DNA of 64,000 nt from Bacteroidia bacterium (lineage in GTDB: Bacteria > Bacteroidota > Bacteroidia > NS11-12g > UBA955): positions 62,001-126,000 of the forward strand of contig JALOAG010000002.1 in the NCBI GenBank assembly GCA_023228875.1. Reading direction: 5' to 3'. The notes beneath the pieces were generated by a model. The model searched no databases. It worked only from the letters and a program-made list of their open reading frames with translations, and was not told the origin of the DNA. Shown in pieces: positions 34,588-43,323 of this stretch. Numbering within the stretch: the stretch's first letter is position 1; each line of letters starts with the position of its first letter. The position numbers and the translations under genes were made by a program.

Positions 34588-34935
34588 TTATGAAATTTTC
34601 TCTTTAATTCTGGCTTTTTTGCCTGTTAGTCCTCTAAGGTAGAATATTTTTGCTCTTCTCACCTTACCCTTTTTTAATATTTCAACTTTAGCAACTTTAG
34701 GGCTTTGAACCGGGAAAATTCTTTCTACTCCAACACCATTAGAAATTTTTCTAACGGTAAATGTTTCTGTTGCGCCTTCACCGTTTCTTTGAATGACATC
34801 TCCTTGGAAAATTTGAGGTCTTTCTTTGGTTCCTTCTTTGATAATATAGTGTACAGCCACTCTATCTCCAGCTTTAAAATCAGGAAGATCTGTTCTCAAG
34901 TCATGGATTTGTAAATCCTTAATTATGTTACTCAT
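34588..34935 (-). CDS. rplS: 50S ribosomal protein L19
   Basis: The 115-residue protein sits at the 30S-50S interface. The match is clear: DFKAGDRVAVHYIIKEGTKERPQIFQGDVI, then TFTVRKISNGVGVERIFPVQSP, and the basic C-terminus KKGKVRRAKIFYLRGLTGKKARIKE. Unlike the common rpsP-rimM-trmD-rplS order, it stands alone with its own promoter and terminator. Confidence 0.97.
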   Translation of the reverse strand: MSNIIKDLQIHDLRTDLPDFKAGDRVAVHYIIKEGTKERPQIFQGDVIQRNGEGATETFTVRKISNGVGVERIFPVQSPKVAKVEILKKGKVRRAKIFYLRGLTGKKARIKEKIS

Positions 34936-34959
34936 GTTATTCTAATTAATTCGGGGGTG

Positions 34960-34989
34960 CAAAGGTATGCAAAAGCTTTTTAATGCAAA
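34960..34989 (-). promoter_or_regulatory. Complete promoter for rplS
   Basis: On the minus strand TTTG at 34989-34986 is followed after 18 nt by TACCTTTG at 34967-34960. This fits the Bacteroidota -33/-7 arrangement. Confidence 0.7.
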
Positions 34990-35025
34990 AGAATTTTGTG
35001 AAACTTATTCACGCTTCTGCTGATG

Positions 35026-35427
35026 CTAAATTTTAGTTTTAATTATCATTGCTTTGGGAAAAATTTCACGAGCTTTATATAAAAGCGAAACTGCTTCTGC
35101 TCGGGTCAAAAATGCACCTGCAAACACTTTGAACTTTGGTTCATTCCATTCAACAATACATGGATATTTGTTTTGGAATTGTTGATCAAATGTAATTTTC
35201 GTCTTATCAGCAGCAGTTTTATCATCTGAGAAGAAGAGTAATACAGTATATCCCTCTCTGGATTTTGCATTAGGTTTCATTCGCTCTGATTTTTGACTTT
35301 CTTGTGCAGCAATGAGTGCACCGGGTTTAATGATTTCTCCGTCAATTGATTTTATTGTCCACGAAGAAATTCCCAATGTAATAATAATTAGACTTAGTAA
35401 TGCTTGAAGTGATTTTGTTGTTTTCAT
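35026..35427 (-). CDS. SPOR-domain-like exported protein
   Basis: The 133-residue protein has an N-terminal hydrophobic signal or anchor (LQALLSLIIITLGISSWTI). The C-terminal 75 residues or so resemble a SPOR domain (GYTVLLFFSDDK to FKVFAGAFLTRAEAVSLLYKAREIFPKAMII). SPOR domains bind denuded peptidoglycan glycan strands. It probably acts in the periplasm, with the partner unknown. It lies 48 bp after secA but has its own TATATTTG element. Confidence 0.75.
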   Translation of the reverse strand: MKTTKSLQALLSLIIITLGISSWTIKSIDGEIIKPGALIAAQESQKSERMKPNAKSREGYTVLLFFSDDKTAADKTKITFDQQFQNKYPCIVEWNEPKFKVFAGAFLTRAEAVSLLYKAREIFPKAMIIKTKI

Positions 35428-35448
35428 TCTTGCTTATTTGATAGGTGT

Positions 35449-35456
35449 CAAATATA
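35449..35456 (-). promoter_or_regulatory. -7 promoter element for the SPOR-like gene
   Basis: Minus-strand TATATTTG, an exact match, ends 21 nt before the ATG at 35427. Confidence 0.5.
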
Positions 35457-35475
35457 ATACCATGCAAAATGTTTA

Positions 35476-38400
35476 TTAAGCACCATGACAGTTTTTAAAC
35501 TTCTTCCCACTTCCACAGGGGCATGGATCATTTCTTCCAACTAGTTTTTCTGTTTTAATTGGAGCAGTATTTCCTCGTTGAGGTTGGTTGCTTTGAGCAA
35601 CTTCTGAAGTTGAGTCCTCTCTGGAGGTTTTAAGAACAGGGCTGCTTTGTTGTTTTACCTGATGTGCTTCTTTCACTTGGTTGTCATCACCTCCATCAAT
35701 TCTGGCTTTAAATAAATATGATATCACATTGTTATTTAAACGCGACATAAAAGATTGGAATAAGTTGAAGGATTCAAGCTTATAAATAAGAAGTGGGTCT
35801 TTTTGTTCAAATACAGCATTGTTTGAAGATTGTTTTAAATCATCTAATTCTCTAAGGTGATCTTTCCATTCATCATCAATAGTAGCAAGCGTAATGGATT
35901 TTTCAAAGCTTTTAATCAACTCTCGTCCGTTGCTCTTTAATGTGTCTTGTAAGTTAATTACAACACCCATGCGTTTAATTCCATCACTAAAGGGCACCAT
36001 TACATTTGAAATTGTATTACCCTCATTATGTGCAATTCTATCAAGCACCGGCATTGCCATTGATGCAATGGTTGTATTTTTATCTTGATAAGATTTTATA
36101 GCGGAATGAAAAATTTCAGTGGTAATTTCTTCGGGCTTAAGTGTATTAAAGTCATCTTGAGTAAGAGAAATATCTATCGCTAGAGATTTGTATAACTCAA
36201 ATTTTAATCTTTCATATTCTTCATTCTCCTTATATTCATCAACTTTGGCTGCGAGCCAGTCATAAAGCATGTTTTGGATATCTAATTCAATCTTAGTTCC
36301 AAAAAGTGCATTTTTGCGTCTTGCATAAATGACAGTTCTTTGTTTGTTCATAACGTCATCGTATTCAAGAAGTCGCTTTCGTATTCCAAAATTGTTTTGT
36401 TCTACTTTCTTTTGAGCTCTTTCAATATTTTTGCTTAACATGCTATGTTGTAGCACTTCACCTTCCTTATATCCAAGTCTGTCCATCACTCTGGAAGCTC
36501 TTTCAGAACCAAACAAACGCATCAGATTGTCTTCTAAAGAAACAAAAAACTGAGATGAACCAGGGTCACCCTGACGACCGGAACGACCTCTTAACTGTCT
36601 ATCCACCCTTCTGGATTCGTGTCTCTCTGTTCCTAAGATGGCTAATCCTCCGGCTTTTCTCACTTCTTCTGTAATTTTAATATCCGTACCACGACCGGCC
36701 ATATTAGTTGCTATGGTAACTGCACCGGGTTTGCCCGCTTCTGCAACTATCTCGGCTTCTCTTTGGTGTTGCTTAGCATTAAGAACATTGTGTCGGATTT
36801 TTCGCATTGTTAACATTCTTGAAAGTAACTCGGAAATCTCTACAGACGTTGTGCCAACCAAAACTGGACGACCTTTCTGAGTTAAATCTACAATATGTTC
36901 TATTACTGCGTTAAATTTCTCGCGTGTTGTTTTATAGAGTAAGTCTTGTAAGTCGTGACGAATAATTGGTTTGTTGGTTGGAATTACAACAACATCCAAC
37001 TTGTAAATTTCCCAAAATTCAGCTGCCTCAGTTTCTGCAGTTCCTGTCATACCCGACAGTTTATGATACATTCTAAAATAATTCTGGAGGGTGATAGTAG
37101 CATAAGTTTGAGTTGCAGCCTCTATTCTAACATTCTCTTTTGCTTCAATCGCTTGATGCAATCCATCAGAATATCTTCTGCCGTCTAAAACACGTCCTGT
37201 TTGCTCATCAACAATTTTTACTTTGCCATCTTGCACAATGTATTCTACATCTTTTTCAAAAAGCGTATATGCTTTGAGAAGTTGATGTACTGCATGTAAT
37301 CGTTCTGATTTAACAGAGAAATTTCTGAGTATTTCGTCTTTGCGTTTAGCTTTATCAGCATCAGTCAAACCTGATTTTTCTATATCTGCGAGGTCAGAAC
37401 CCAAGTCAGGCATAATAAAGAAATCCGGCTCTTCGCCTGATTTTGTCATGGTTTCTATGCCTTTATCTGTTAGTTCTATTGTATTATTTTTTTCGTCAAT
37501 TACGAACAAAAGCCCATCATCAACGATGTGCATGTGTTTTTCTTGGTCTTGTAAATAATAGTTTTCTGTTTTGGTCAGCAATGTTCTTATCCCCGGCTCA
37601 CTCAAATACTTGATTAATGCTTTGTTCTTTGGTAAACCACGATGGCATCTCAATAATGCTAACCCTCCATCTTTTTCACCTGTTTTACCTTCGGAGATTA
37701 ATCGCTTTGCTTCTACAAGAGTGTTTGTAAGGCTTTTGCGTTGTAGTTCATATAGTGCTGCTATGCGTGGCTTTAGTGCATCAAACTCTTGTTGATTGCC
37801 CTTTGGAACAGGACCTGAAATGATTAAAGGAGTTCTTGCATCGTCCACCAATACTGAATCCACCTCATCCACCATTGCAAAGTGCAATTTGCCTTGTACT
37901 AACTCATCCAGTGTATGCGCCATGTTGTCTCTTAAGTAGTCAAAGCCGAATTCGTTGTTTGTACCATAAACTATATCACATGAATATGCCTTTTTTCTTT
38001 CTTCGGAGTTTGGTCTGTGATAATCAATGCAATCTACTGTCAAGCCATGAAACTGAAAAATTGGGCGATTCCATTCACAGTCTCTTTTTGCCAAGTAATC
38101 ATTCACAGTAATAACATGTACACCACGACCGCCTAAGGCATTGAGGAAAGAGGGTAGGGTTGACACTAATGTTTTTCCTTCCCCTGTAGCCATTTCTGCA
38201 ATTTTCCCTTGGTGCAGTACAATTCCGCCAATCAACTGTACGTCATAATGAATCATATTCCACTTTATCATGGAACCGGCTACTTCCCATTCGTTTTTGT
38301 AATATGCTTTGTTGCCATTTATTGATACATAATCGCGTTGAGTTGCTATTTCGCGGTCAGAATCATTTGCGATTACTTCGATTACATTGTTTTCTGTGAA

Positions 38401-38775
38401 TCTTCGCGCAGTGTCTTTTACAATTGCAAATGCTTGTGGAAGTATTTCTAAAAGAATTTCTTCTAATTTGATATCTCGTTGCTTTTCTAAATCATCAATA
38501 TGCGTATAGAGTTTGTCTTTCTCTTCAAGACTATCAAAAGGAAGAGCCTCTATCGCAGATTTGGTATTGTTGATTTCTTCATCTATGGAAGCTAGTCCCT
38601 GTTTGATATATTCTTTGAGTTCTGTACTTTTTGCGCGGAGTTGGTCGTTATTGAGTTGTTGAAATTCTTCGAAATATTGATTTATACTTGCCACATAGGG
38701 CTCAAGTTCTTTTATATCTCTTTCAGATTTGCTTCCGAAAACTTTCTTTAGTCCGGATAATATTCCATTAAACAT
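35476..38775 (-). CDS. secA: Preprotein translocase ATPase SecA
   Basis: The 1099-residue motor drives Sec export. It shows Walker A in MATGEGKTLVSTLP near residue 195, the DEAD-like MVDEVDSVLVDDARTPLIISGP, and GTERHESRRVDRQLRGRSGRQGDPGSSQFFVSLED in the second helicase domain. The C-terminus has the zinc finger VGRNDPCPCGSGKKFKNCHGA. It is longer than E. coli SecA (901 residues) because of inserts within the preprotein cross-linking and scaffold regions, as is normal for Bacteroidota. A TAATTTTG promoter element lies upstream at 38823. Confidence 0.98.
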   Translation of the reverse strand: MFNGILSGLKKVFGSKSERDIKELEPYVASINQYFEEFQQLNNDQLRAKSTELKEYIKQGLASIDEEINNTKSAIEALPFDSLEEKDKLYTHIDDLEKQRDIKLEEILLEILPQAFAIVKDTARRFTENNVIEVIANDSDREIATQRDYVSINGNKAYYKNEWEVAGSMIKWNMIHYDVQLIGGIVLHQGKIAEMATGEGKTLVSTLPSFLNALGGRGVHVITVNDYLAKRDCEWNRPIFQFHGLTVDCIDYHRPNSEERKKAYSCDIVYGTNNEFGFDYLRDNMAHTLDELVQGKLHFAMVDEVDSVLVDDARTPLIISGPVPKGNQQEFDALKPRIAALYELQRKSLTNTLVEAKRLISEGKTGEKDGGLALLRCHRGLPKNKALIKYLSEPGIRTLLTKTENYYLQDQEKHMHIVDDGLLFVIDEKNNTIELTDKGIETMTKSGEEPDFFIMPDLGSDLADIEKSGLTDADKAKRKDEILRNFSVKSERLHAVHQLLKAYTLFEKDVEYIVQDGKVKIVDEQTGRVLDGRRYSDGLHQAIEAKENVRIEAATQTYATITLQNYFRMYHKLSGMTGTAETEAAEFWEIYKLDVVVIPTNKPIIRHDLQDLLYKTTREKFNAVIEHIVDLTQKGRPVLVGTTSVEISELLSRMLTMRKIRHNVLNAKQHQREAEIVAEAGKPGAVTIATNMAGRGTDIKITEEVRKAGGLAILGTERHESRRVDRQLRGRSGRQGDPGSSQFFVSLEDNLMRLFGSERASRVMDRLGYKEGEVLQHSMLSKNIERAQKKVEQNNFGIRKRLLEYDDVMNKQRTVIYARRKNALFGTKIELDIQNMLYDWLAAKVDEYKENEEYERLKFELYKSLAIDISLTQDDFNTLKPEEITTEIFHSAIKSYQDKNTTIASMAMPVLDRIAHNEGNTISNVMVPFSDGIKRMGVVINLQDTLKSNGRELIKSFEKSITLATIDDEWKDHLRELDDLKQSSNNAVFEQKDPLLIYKLESFNLFQSFMSRLNNNVISYLFKARIDGGDDNQVKEAHQVKQQSSPVLKTSREDSTSEVAQSNQPQRGNTAPIKTEKLVGRNDPCPCGSGKKFKNCHGA

Positions 38776-38822
38776 ATAGTGATAATAATAGCTGTGTTGT
38801 TTCCTTAACTTTAAAGGCGTTG

Positions 38823-38830
38823 CAAAATTA
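38823..38830 (-). promoter_or_regulatory. -7 promoter element for secA
   Basis: Minus-strand TAATTTTG, an exact match, lies 47 nt before the secA start. Confidence 0.55.
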
Positions 38831-38907
38831 GTTTATTCGTATGAATAAATGAAGGTGACGGCTACAAAACTATGAGGAATAATGCTGTATATTGATAGAA
38901 ATTCGGC

Positions 38908-39936
38908 TTAGTGATGTTCAACAAAAACAGGGACTCTACCTTTGCTATAAAGTTTCTTGTGGGCAGCATGCTCTTTACGCCATTGTTTTTGTTCTCCTGC
39001 ACTCCATGAAATCACTTCTTTACAAGTGTCAGAACAACAATGGTTATATTTTTCTGCACATTCAGGGCATTGGATCAATAAGAGATTACATCCGGTGTTT
39101 GCACAGTTTATATGTGTATCACAGGGTTTGCCACATTGATGACAATGGGCTATTACATCAGAGCTAATACTCTCTGCCATTCGCTCATCAAATACAAAGT
39201 TCTTTCCAATAAATTTGTTTTGCAAATTCATTGATTTCACTTGTCTGGCATATTCTATGATACCTCCATTTAGTTGATATACTTCATTAAAGCCATGATG
39301 TTTTAAGTATGCACTTGCTTTCTCGCAACGAATACCTCCTGTACAATAGAGAACAACGGGGTTTTCTTTTTTGTCTTCTAACATTTCCAACACTTTAGGC
39401 AATTGTTCTTTAAAGGTATCAACATCAGGTAAGATAGCATTTTCAAAATGACCAATTTCACTTTCGAAATGGTTGCGCATGTCCACCAATACGGTCTCTT
39501 TTTCAGTTGTAATTTCATTGAATTCCAAGGCTGACAAATGACGACCACTTTTGGCAGGATCAAAACTTGGATCTTCAATCCCATCAGCAAGGATTCTGGA
39601 TTTGACTTTTATAGTGAGTTTATAAAATGATTTTCCACTATCTTCAATAGCAATGTTAAGCCTAATACCTTCTAAAAAGGAGATGCTATTTAAGAATTCT
39701 CTTAATGAATCAACATTGTGTGTCGGAACAGAGAACTGTGCGTTAATCCCTTCTGTGGCTATATAAATTCTACCCAATACACCTAGTTTTTCCATGTTTA
39801 CATATAAATGGTCACGAAAAAGGTTTGGATTCTTGATTTGCCAGTATTTATATAAAGAGATAGTTGTTCTAGGTTCATTACTTGTCTCTAACTTTTTCTT
39901 TAATTCTTCTTTGTTGACTCTATTATGTAAAATCAT
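38908..39936 (-). CDS. trhO: tRNA uridine(34) hydroxylase (rhodanese-like)
   Basis: The 342-residue protein matches the TrhO/YceA family that hydroxylates U34 of tRNAs. The N-terminal domain reads LYVNMEKLGVLGRIYIATEGINAQFSVP. The central rhodanese domain has the active Cys in VLYCTGGIRCEKASAYL. The C-terminal Cys-rich region (HCHQCGKPCDTH, CPECAEKYNHCCSDTC) is typical. A TAACTTTG promoter element ends only 5 nt before the ATG, so the mRNA is probably leaderless. Confidence 0.92.
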   Translation of the reverse strand: MILHNRVNKEELKKKLETSNEPRTTISLYKYWQIKNPNLFRDHLYVNMEKLGVLGRIYIATEGINAQFSVPTHNVDSLREFLNSISFLEGIRLNIAIEDSGKSFYKLTIKVKSRILADGIEDPSFDPAKSGRHLSALEFNEITTEKETVLVDMRNHFESEIGHFENAILPDVDTFKEQLPKVLEMLEDKKENPVVLYCTGGIRCEKASAYLKHHGFNEVYQLNGGIIEYARQVKSMNLQNKFIGKNFVFDERMAESISSDVIAHCHQCGKPCDTHINCANTGCNLLLIQCPECAEKYNHCCSDTCKEVISWSAGEQKQWRKEHAAHKKLYSKGRVPVFVEHH

Positions 39937-39941
39937 GGCTG

Positions 39942-39949
39942 CAAAGTTA
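39942..39949 (-). promoter_or_regulatory. -7 promoter element for trhO, leaderless geometry
   Basis: Minus-strand TAACTTTG, an exact match, is followed by five bases and then the trhO ATG. Confidence 0.6.
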
Positions 39950-40002
39950 AAACAAGAGTATTAATAATTATCTTTCTAATGTTTGTAAGCAATAGAGCTT
40001 TG

Positions 40003-40617
40003 TCAGATTAACACTCCTTTACCTTCTCTAATTAAAATGGGTTCGTCTTCAGTTAGGTCAACAACAGTTGAAGGAAGGTTGCCACCACTGCCTGTACTAA
40101 TCATAAAATCAATTTTGTCGTGGAAAGTTTGCAAGATTTCTTCCGGGTCTGTTTGGTATTCCAAGATTTCATCTTCTGAGTGAACGGAGGTAGAAACTAA
40201 TGGAAAATCTAACATTTCACATAAGGATAACGCTACTTTATTGTCCGGAATTCGAATTCCAATTGTTTTGCGATTAGACAGAAAAAGTTTTGGTATATTG
40301 GAGTTAGCTTTTAAAATGAATGTAAATGGACCGGGGAAATTTCTTTTCAGTATCTTGTAAACTGAGGTGGAGAAAGGCTGGGTATATTCTGAAATGTTTT
40401 TAAGATTATGAAAGATAACGGAGAGATTGGCTTTTTCAGGTTTCTTGCCAACTATTTTACAAATTCTTTCAATGCCTTTCTTATTGTTTAGATGACAAAC
40501 CAAAGCGTAAATAGAGTCTGTTGGAATAATTCCAATCTCTCCGTTTTGCAGTCTTTTTATGACTTCATTTAAAATTCTGTTGTCAGGATTCCATTCGTAT
40601 GTTTCAAAGAAATCCAT
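40003..40617 (-). CDS. L-threonylcarbamoyladenylate synthase-type protein (Sua5/YciO/YrdC)
   Basis: The 204-residue protein has the YrdC fold: GEIGIIPTDSIYALVCHLNNKKGIERICKIVGKKPEK near the start, then FPGPFTFILKAN, RKTIGIRIPDN, and STVVDLTEDEPILIREGKG. These proteins make threonylcarbamoyl-AMP for the t6A tRNA modification. It is closer to the YciO-like branch in length, so the exact subfamily is uncertain. It overlaps the upstream DUF3078 gene by one base (TAATG). Confidence 0.88.
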   Translation of the reverse strand: MDFFETYEWNPDNRILNEVIKRLQNGEIGIIPTDSIYALVCHLNNKKGIERICKIVGKKPEKANLSVIFHNLKNISEYTQPFSTSVYKILKRNFPGPFTFILKANSNIPKLFLSNRKTIGIRIPDNKVALSLCEMLDFPLVSTSVHSEDEILEYQTDPEEILQTFHDKIDFMISTGSGGNLPSTVVDLTEDEPILIREGKGVLI

Positions 40618-41630
40618 TATAATCTATCTCCAAACATATAGGAGAATCCAACGCCCAAAACATGTTTAAATTGAATTCTGGGATTTTTCATAGTTGTCTC
40701 AGGAGTAACATCAATATCATCGTCATAAATCAGATGTGTGAAAATCGAAGCAGTAATGTATTTGTTCACCTTCATGTTTATGGTTGTTTCCCAGTTTACG
40801 TCTGTTTTATTTAGTGTTTTGTAATTTGTAAATAAATCCAAACGTGTTTTAAGGTTAATATTTTGCATAATATCTTTGTTATACATCATACTAAAATACC
40901 AACCCAACTCAGATCTGAATTTTTGTCCAGTACCAGCAATAGGAACTCCGTTTTCATCAGTCTTTGCTTTTGCAACACCAAATGAACCTATATCAGCAAG
41001 TCTTTGCTCATTGACTATAGTAAATTTACCTGTAAGGGGAGAAAGGTAGAAAGACAGATTGCTCTTTGGTTTGTAATCAAAACCTAAGGATAGCATGCCA
41101 AAAGCAGGGGCTAAGAAGTTAGAAATGTGTTGTCCGCTTGTTCCGGTTGCGGGGTCAAAAGGAGCATATCCTTGGAAAAATTGAGATTTGAACTCTAATA
41201 AGGCAGTATAATTTAACTTAGGAGTGATTTTTCTGCCATATTTTGATAAAAAAGAGAGCTTATCTTCATTTTTATAAAACCTATTTTTCGTTCCATTAGG
41301 ATATTTTGCCGCTCCGTTTCGGATAGTTCCCCAAGATGCGTCCAAATAATTTTCCCATGTCATACTTTTGTTTTTATAAATTGCAAAGGAGCTTCCGATG
41401 ATAGATACTGCAACAGAGTTTTGACCTCCCGCTGCCCAATTGACTAAGCCCACATTGGTAAGGTTTGTATTGATAAAGCCACCTTTAATCCAGCCTTTAT
41501 CCTCGGTTTTAAAATCTTTTTTTGTATCCACAAATTTTTTCACGTCTGCATCTTGTGCCATCACCGTATGTGATACAAAAAGGAAAAAAGTCGCCATTGT
41601 GGCGACTTTTGAAATTTTCTTTAAGTTCAT
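40617..41630 (-). CDS. DUF3078 family outer-membrane-type protein
   Basis: The 337-residue protein has a signal peptide (cleavage near VMAQ) and a beta-rich body with DUF3078 features: GWIKGGFINTNLTNVGLVNWAAGGQNSVAVSIIGS, then MTWENYLDASWGTIRNG, and alternating strands to the C-terminus (KHVLGVGFSYMFG). It is probably an outer-membrane beta barrel of unknown role. A perfect terminator-like hairpin lies inside codons 7-15. It sits between mscL and the YrdC-family gene on the same strand. Confidence 0.85.
   Translation of the reverse strand: MNLKKISKVATMATFFLFVSHTVMAQDADVKKFVDTKKDFKTEDKGWIKGGFINTNLTNVGLVNWAAGGQNSVAVSIIGSSFAIYKNKSMTWENYLDASWGTIRNGAAKYPNGTKNRFYKNEDKLSFLSKYGRKITPKLNYTALLEFKSQFFQGYAPFDPATGTSGQHISNFLAPAFGMLSLGFDYKPKSNLSFYLSPLTGKFTIVNEQRLADIGSFGVAKAKTDENGVPIAGTGQKFRSELGWYFSMMYNKDIMQNINLKTRLDLFTNYKTLNKTDVNWETTINMKVNKYITASIFTHLIYDDDIDVTPETTMKNPRIQFKHVLGVGFSYMFGDRL
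41586..41610 (-). other. Terminator-like hairpin inside the DUF3078 coding start
   Basis: On the minus strand AAAAGTCGCC, loop ACAAT and GGCGACTTTT form a perfect 10-bp stem. T-rich sequence follows, with six T in a row counted from the stem end. It falls in the signal-peptide codons of the gene. Confidence 0.6.
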
Positions 41631-41650
41631 TATTTTATAAAAGTATTTGA

Positions 41651-42034
41651 TTATTTGTTTTTTAGAATGTCTCTTATTTCTGTCAATAGTACTTCCTCTT
41701 TAGATGGAGCGGGGGGAGGAGTAGGTGCAGCAGCTTCTTTCTTTTGCATTGCATTCATTCCTTTAATAATCATAAAAAGTGCAAATGCAATAATGATGAA
41801 ACTGATTACTGATGAAAGAAAATTACCATATTTAACAGTGCCAAAAATTGTTAAATCTGCCAAATTCTCCAGTTGAGCCGCTTCTAATGCAGGTTTTAAC
41901 AATAAAGGAGTAATGACATCATCAATCAAGGAATTAACAATTTTCCCAAATGCACCACCAATAACAACCGCAACTGCTAAGTCGATTACATTGCCGCGCA
42001 TGGCAAACGCTTTGAATTCTTTTAATATGCTCAT
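41651..42034 (-). CDS. mscL: Large-conductance mechanosensitive channel
   Basis: The 127-residue protein has the MscL signature EFKAFAMRGNVIDLAVAVVIGGAFGKIVNSLIDDVITPLL in the first membrane helix. A periplasmic loop, a second helix (FLSSVISFIIIAFALFMII) and a charged cytoplasmic C-terminus follow. It opens under membrane tension to release solutes. It follows sucC after 9 nt and is probably read from the same transcript. Confidence 0.97.
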   Translation of the reverse strand: MSILKEFKAFAMRGNVIDLAVAVVIGGAFGKIVNSLIDDVITPLLLKPALEAAQLENLADLTIFGTVKYGNFLSSVISFIIIAFALFMIIKGMNAMQKKEAAAPTPPPAPSKEEVLLTEIRDILKNK

Positions 42035-42043
42035 AAAATATAA

Positions 42044-43255
42044 TTATTTGATTAGTTCCTTAACTAAGTCTGCCGCATCTTTTAGCTTGATAGCTGAATA
42101 TACTTTCAAACCTGAGTTGTCAATTATTTGTTTTGCTTCTTCTGCATTAGTACCTTGAAGCCTCACAATAATAGGTACATTAACATTGCCTAAGTTTTTG
42201 TAAGCTTCTACAACACCATTAGCAACTCTGTCGCATCTTACAATACCGCCAAAAATGTTAATTAAAATAGCTTTAACATGTGGGTCTTTTAAAATGATTT
42301 TAAAACCGGCTTCTACAGTTTCGGCATTTGCAGTTCCTCCAACATCAAGGAAATTTGCAGGTTCTCCACCTGATAATTTAATGATGTCCATTGTTGCCAT
42401 TGCAAGCCCCGCACCGTTTACCATACAGCCAACATTGCCATCTAATTTAACATAATTCAAATTGAATTTTTTTGCTTCAACCTCTGTCGGGTCTTCTTCT
42501 GATTCGTCTCTTAATGCTTCTAAGTCAGGATGTCGGTATAGTGCATTTTCATCAAGATTCACTTTGGCATCAACGGCAATGATTCTGTCGTCTGATGTTT
42601 TAAGTACAGGATTGATTTCAAACATAGAAGAGTCTGTAGCATCGTACGCTTTATATAAAGCAGTAACAAATTTTACCATCTCTTTCGCTGCTTTATCTTG
42701 TAAGTTAAGATTGTATGCAATTTTTCTTGCTTGAAAGGGTTGCAGTCCAACTGTAGGATCTATGAATTCTTTTTGAATTTTCTCAGGTGAATTTTCCGCT
42801 ACTTCTTCAATGTCCATACCGCCTTCAGTGGTGTAAACAATCACATTTTTGCCGGTTTGTCGGTCAAGTAAAACACTCATGTAAAACTCTTTTGGTTCAC
42901 TCGGACCCGGATAGAAAACGTCTTGAGCAACTAATACTTTGTTTACCTTCTTTCCCGCTGCTCCTGTTTGTTTGGTAACCAACACATTTCCTAATAGGTT
43001 ATGCGCAATGGTTTTAACATCATCAAGTGATTTTGCAAGTGCTACACCGCGCTGCTCTGAGCCAATAATTTGACCTTTACCTCTTCCCCCGGCATGTATT
43101 TGTGCTTTGACAACTAACCAACCGCTGCCGGTTTCTTGTTGAACTTGTTTGCCTGCTTCAACAGCCTGTTCCGGTGTGTCGGCAACTACTCCTTCTTGAA
43201 TTGCAACTCCATATCCTTTTAGAATTTGTTTTGCTTGATATTCGTGAATATTCAT
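42044..43255 (-). CDS. sucC: Succinyl-CoA synthetase beta subunit
   Basis: The 403-residue ATP-grasp protein works with SucD in the TCA cycle. It starts MNIHEYQAKQILKGYGVAIQEG and has the nucleotide-binding VVKAQIHAGGRGKGQIIG. Metal and phosphate site regions are seen in EINPVLKTSDDRIIAVDAKVN and FLDVGGTANAETV, with NIFGGIVRCDRVANGVVEA near the C-terminus. sucD is not adjacent. A TATATTTG promoter element lies about 39 nt upstream. Confidence 0.97.
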   Translation of the reverse strand: MNIHEYQAKQILKGYGVAIQEGVVADTPEQAVEAGKQVQQETGSGWLVVKAQIHAGGRGKGQIIGSEQRGVALAKSLDDVKTIAHNLLGNVLVTKQTGAAGKKVNKVLVAQDVFYPGPSEPKEFYMSVLLDRQTGKNVIVYTTEGGMDIEEVAENSPEKIQKEFIDPTVGLQPFQARKIAYNLNLQDKAAKEMVKFVTALYKAYDATDSSMFEINPVLKTSDDRIIAVDAKVNLDENALYRHPDLEALRDESEEDPTEVEAKKFNLNYVKLDGNVGCMVNGAGLAMATMDIIKLSGGEPANFLDVGGTANAETVEAGFKIILKDPHVKAILINIFGGIVRCDRVANGVVEAYKNLGNVNVPIIVRLQGTNAEEAKQIIDNSGLKVYSAIKLKDAADLVKELIK

Positions 43256-43293
43256 GTGTTTTGTTATGTAAAAATGTGATTTTTAGAATGGTG

Positions 43294-43301
43294 CAAATAT
43301 A
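43294..43301 (-). promoter_or_regulatory. -7 promoter element for sucC
   Basis: Minus-strand TATATTTG is an exact match 38 nt upstream of the sucC start. Confidence 0.55.
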
Positions 43302-43323
43302 TTATTTTGTCTTGAGCAAATTT

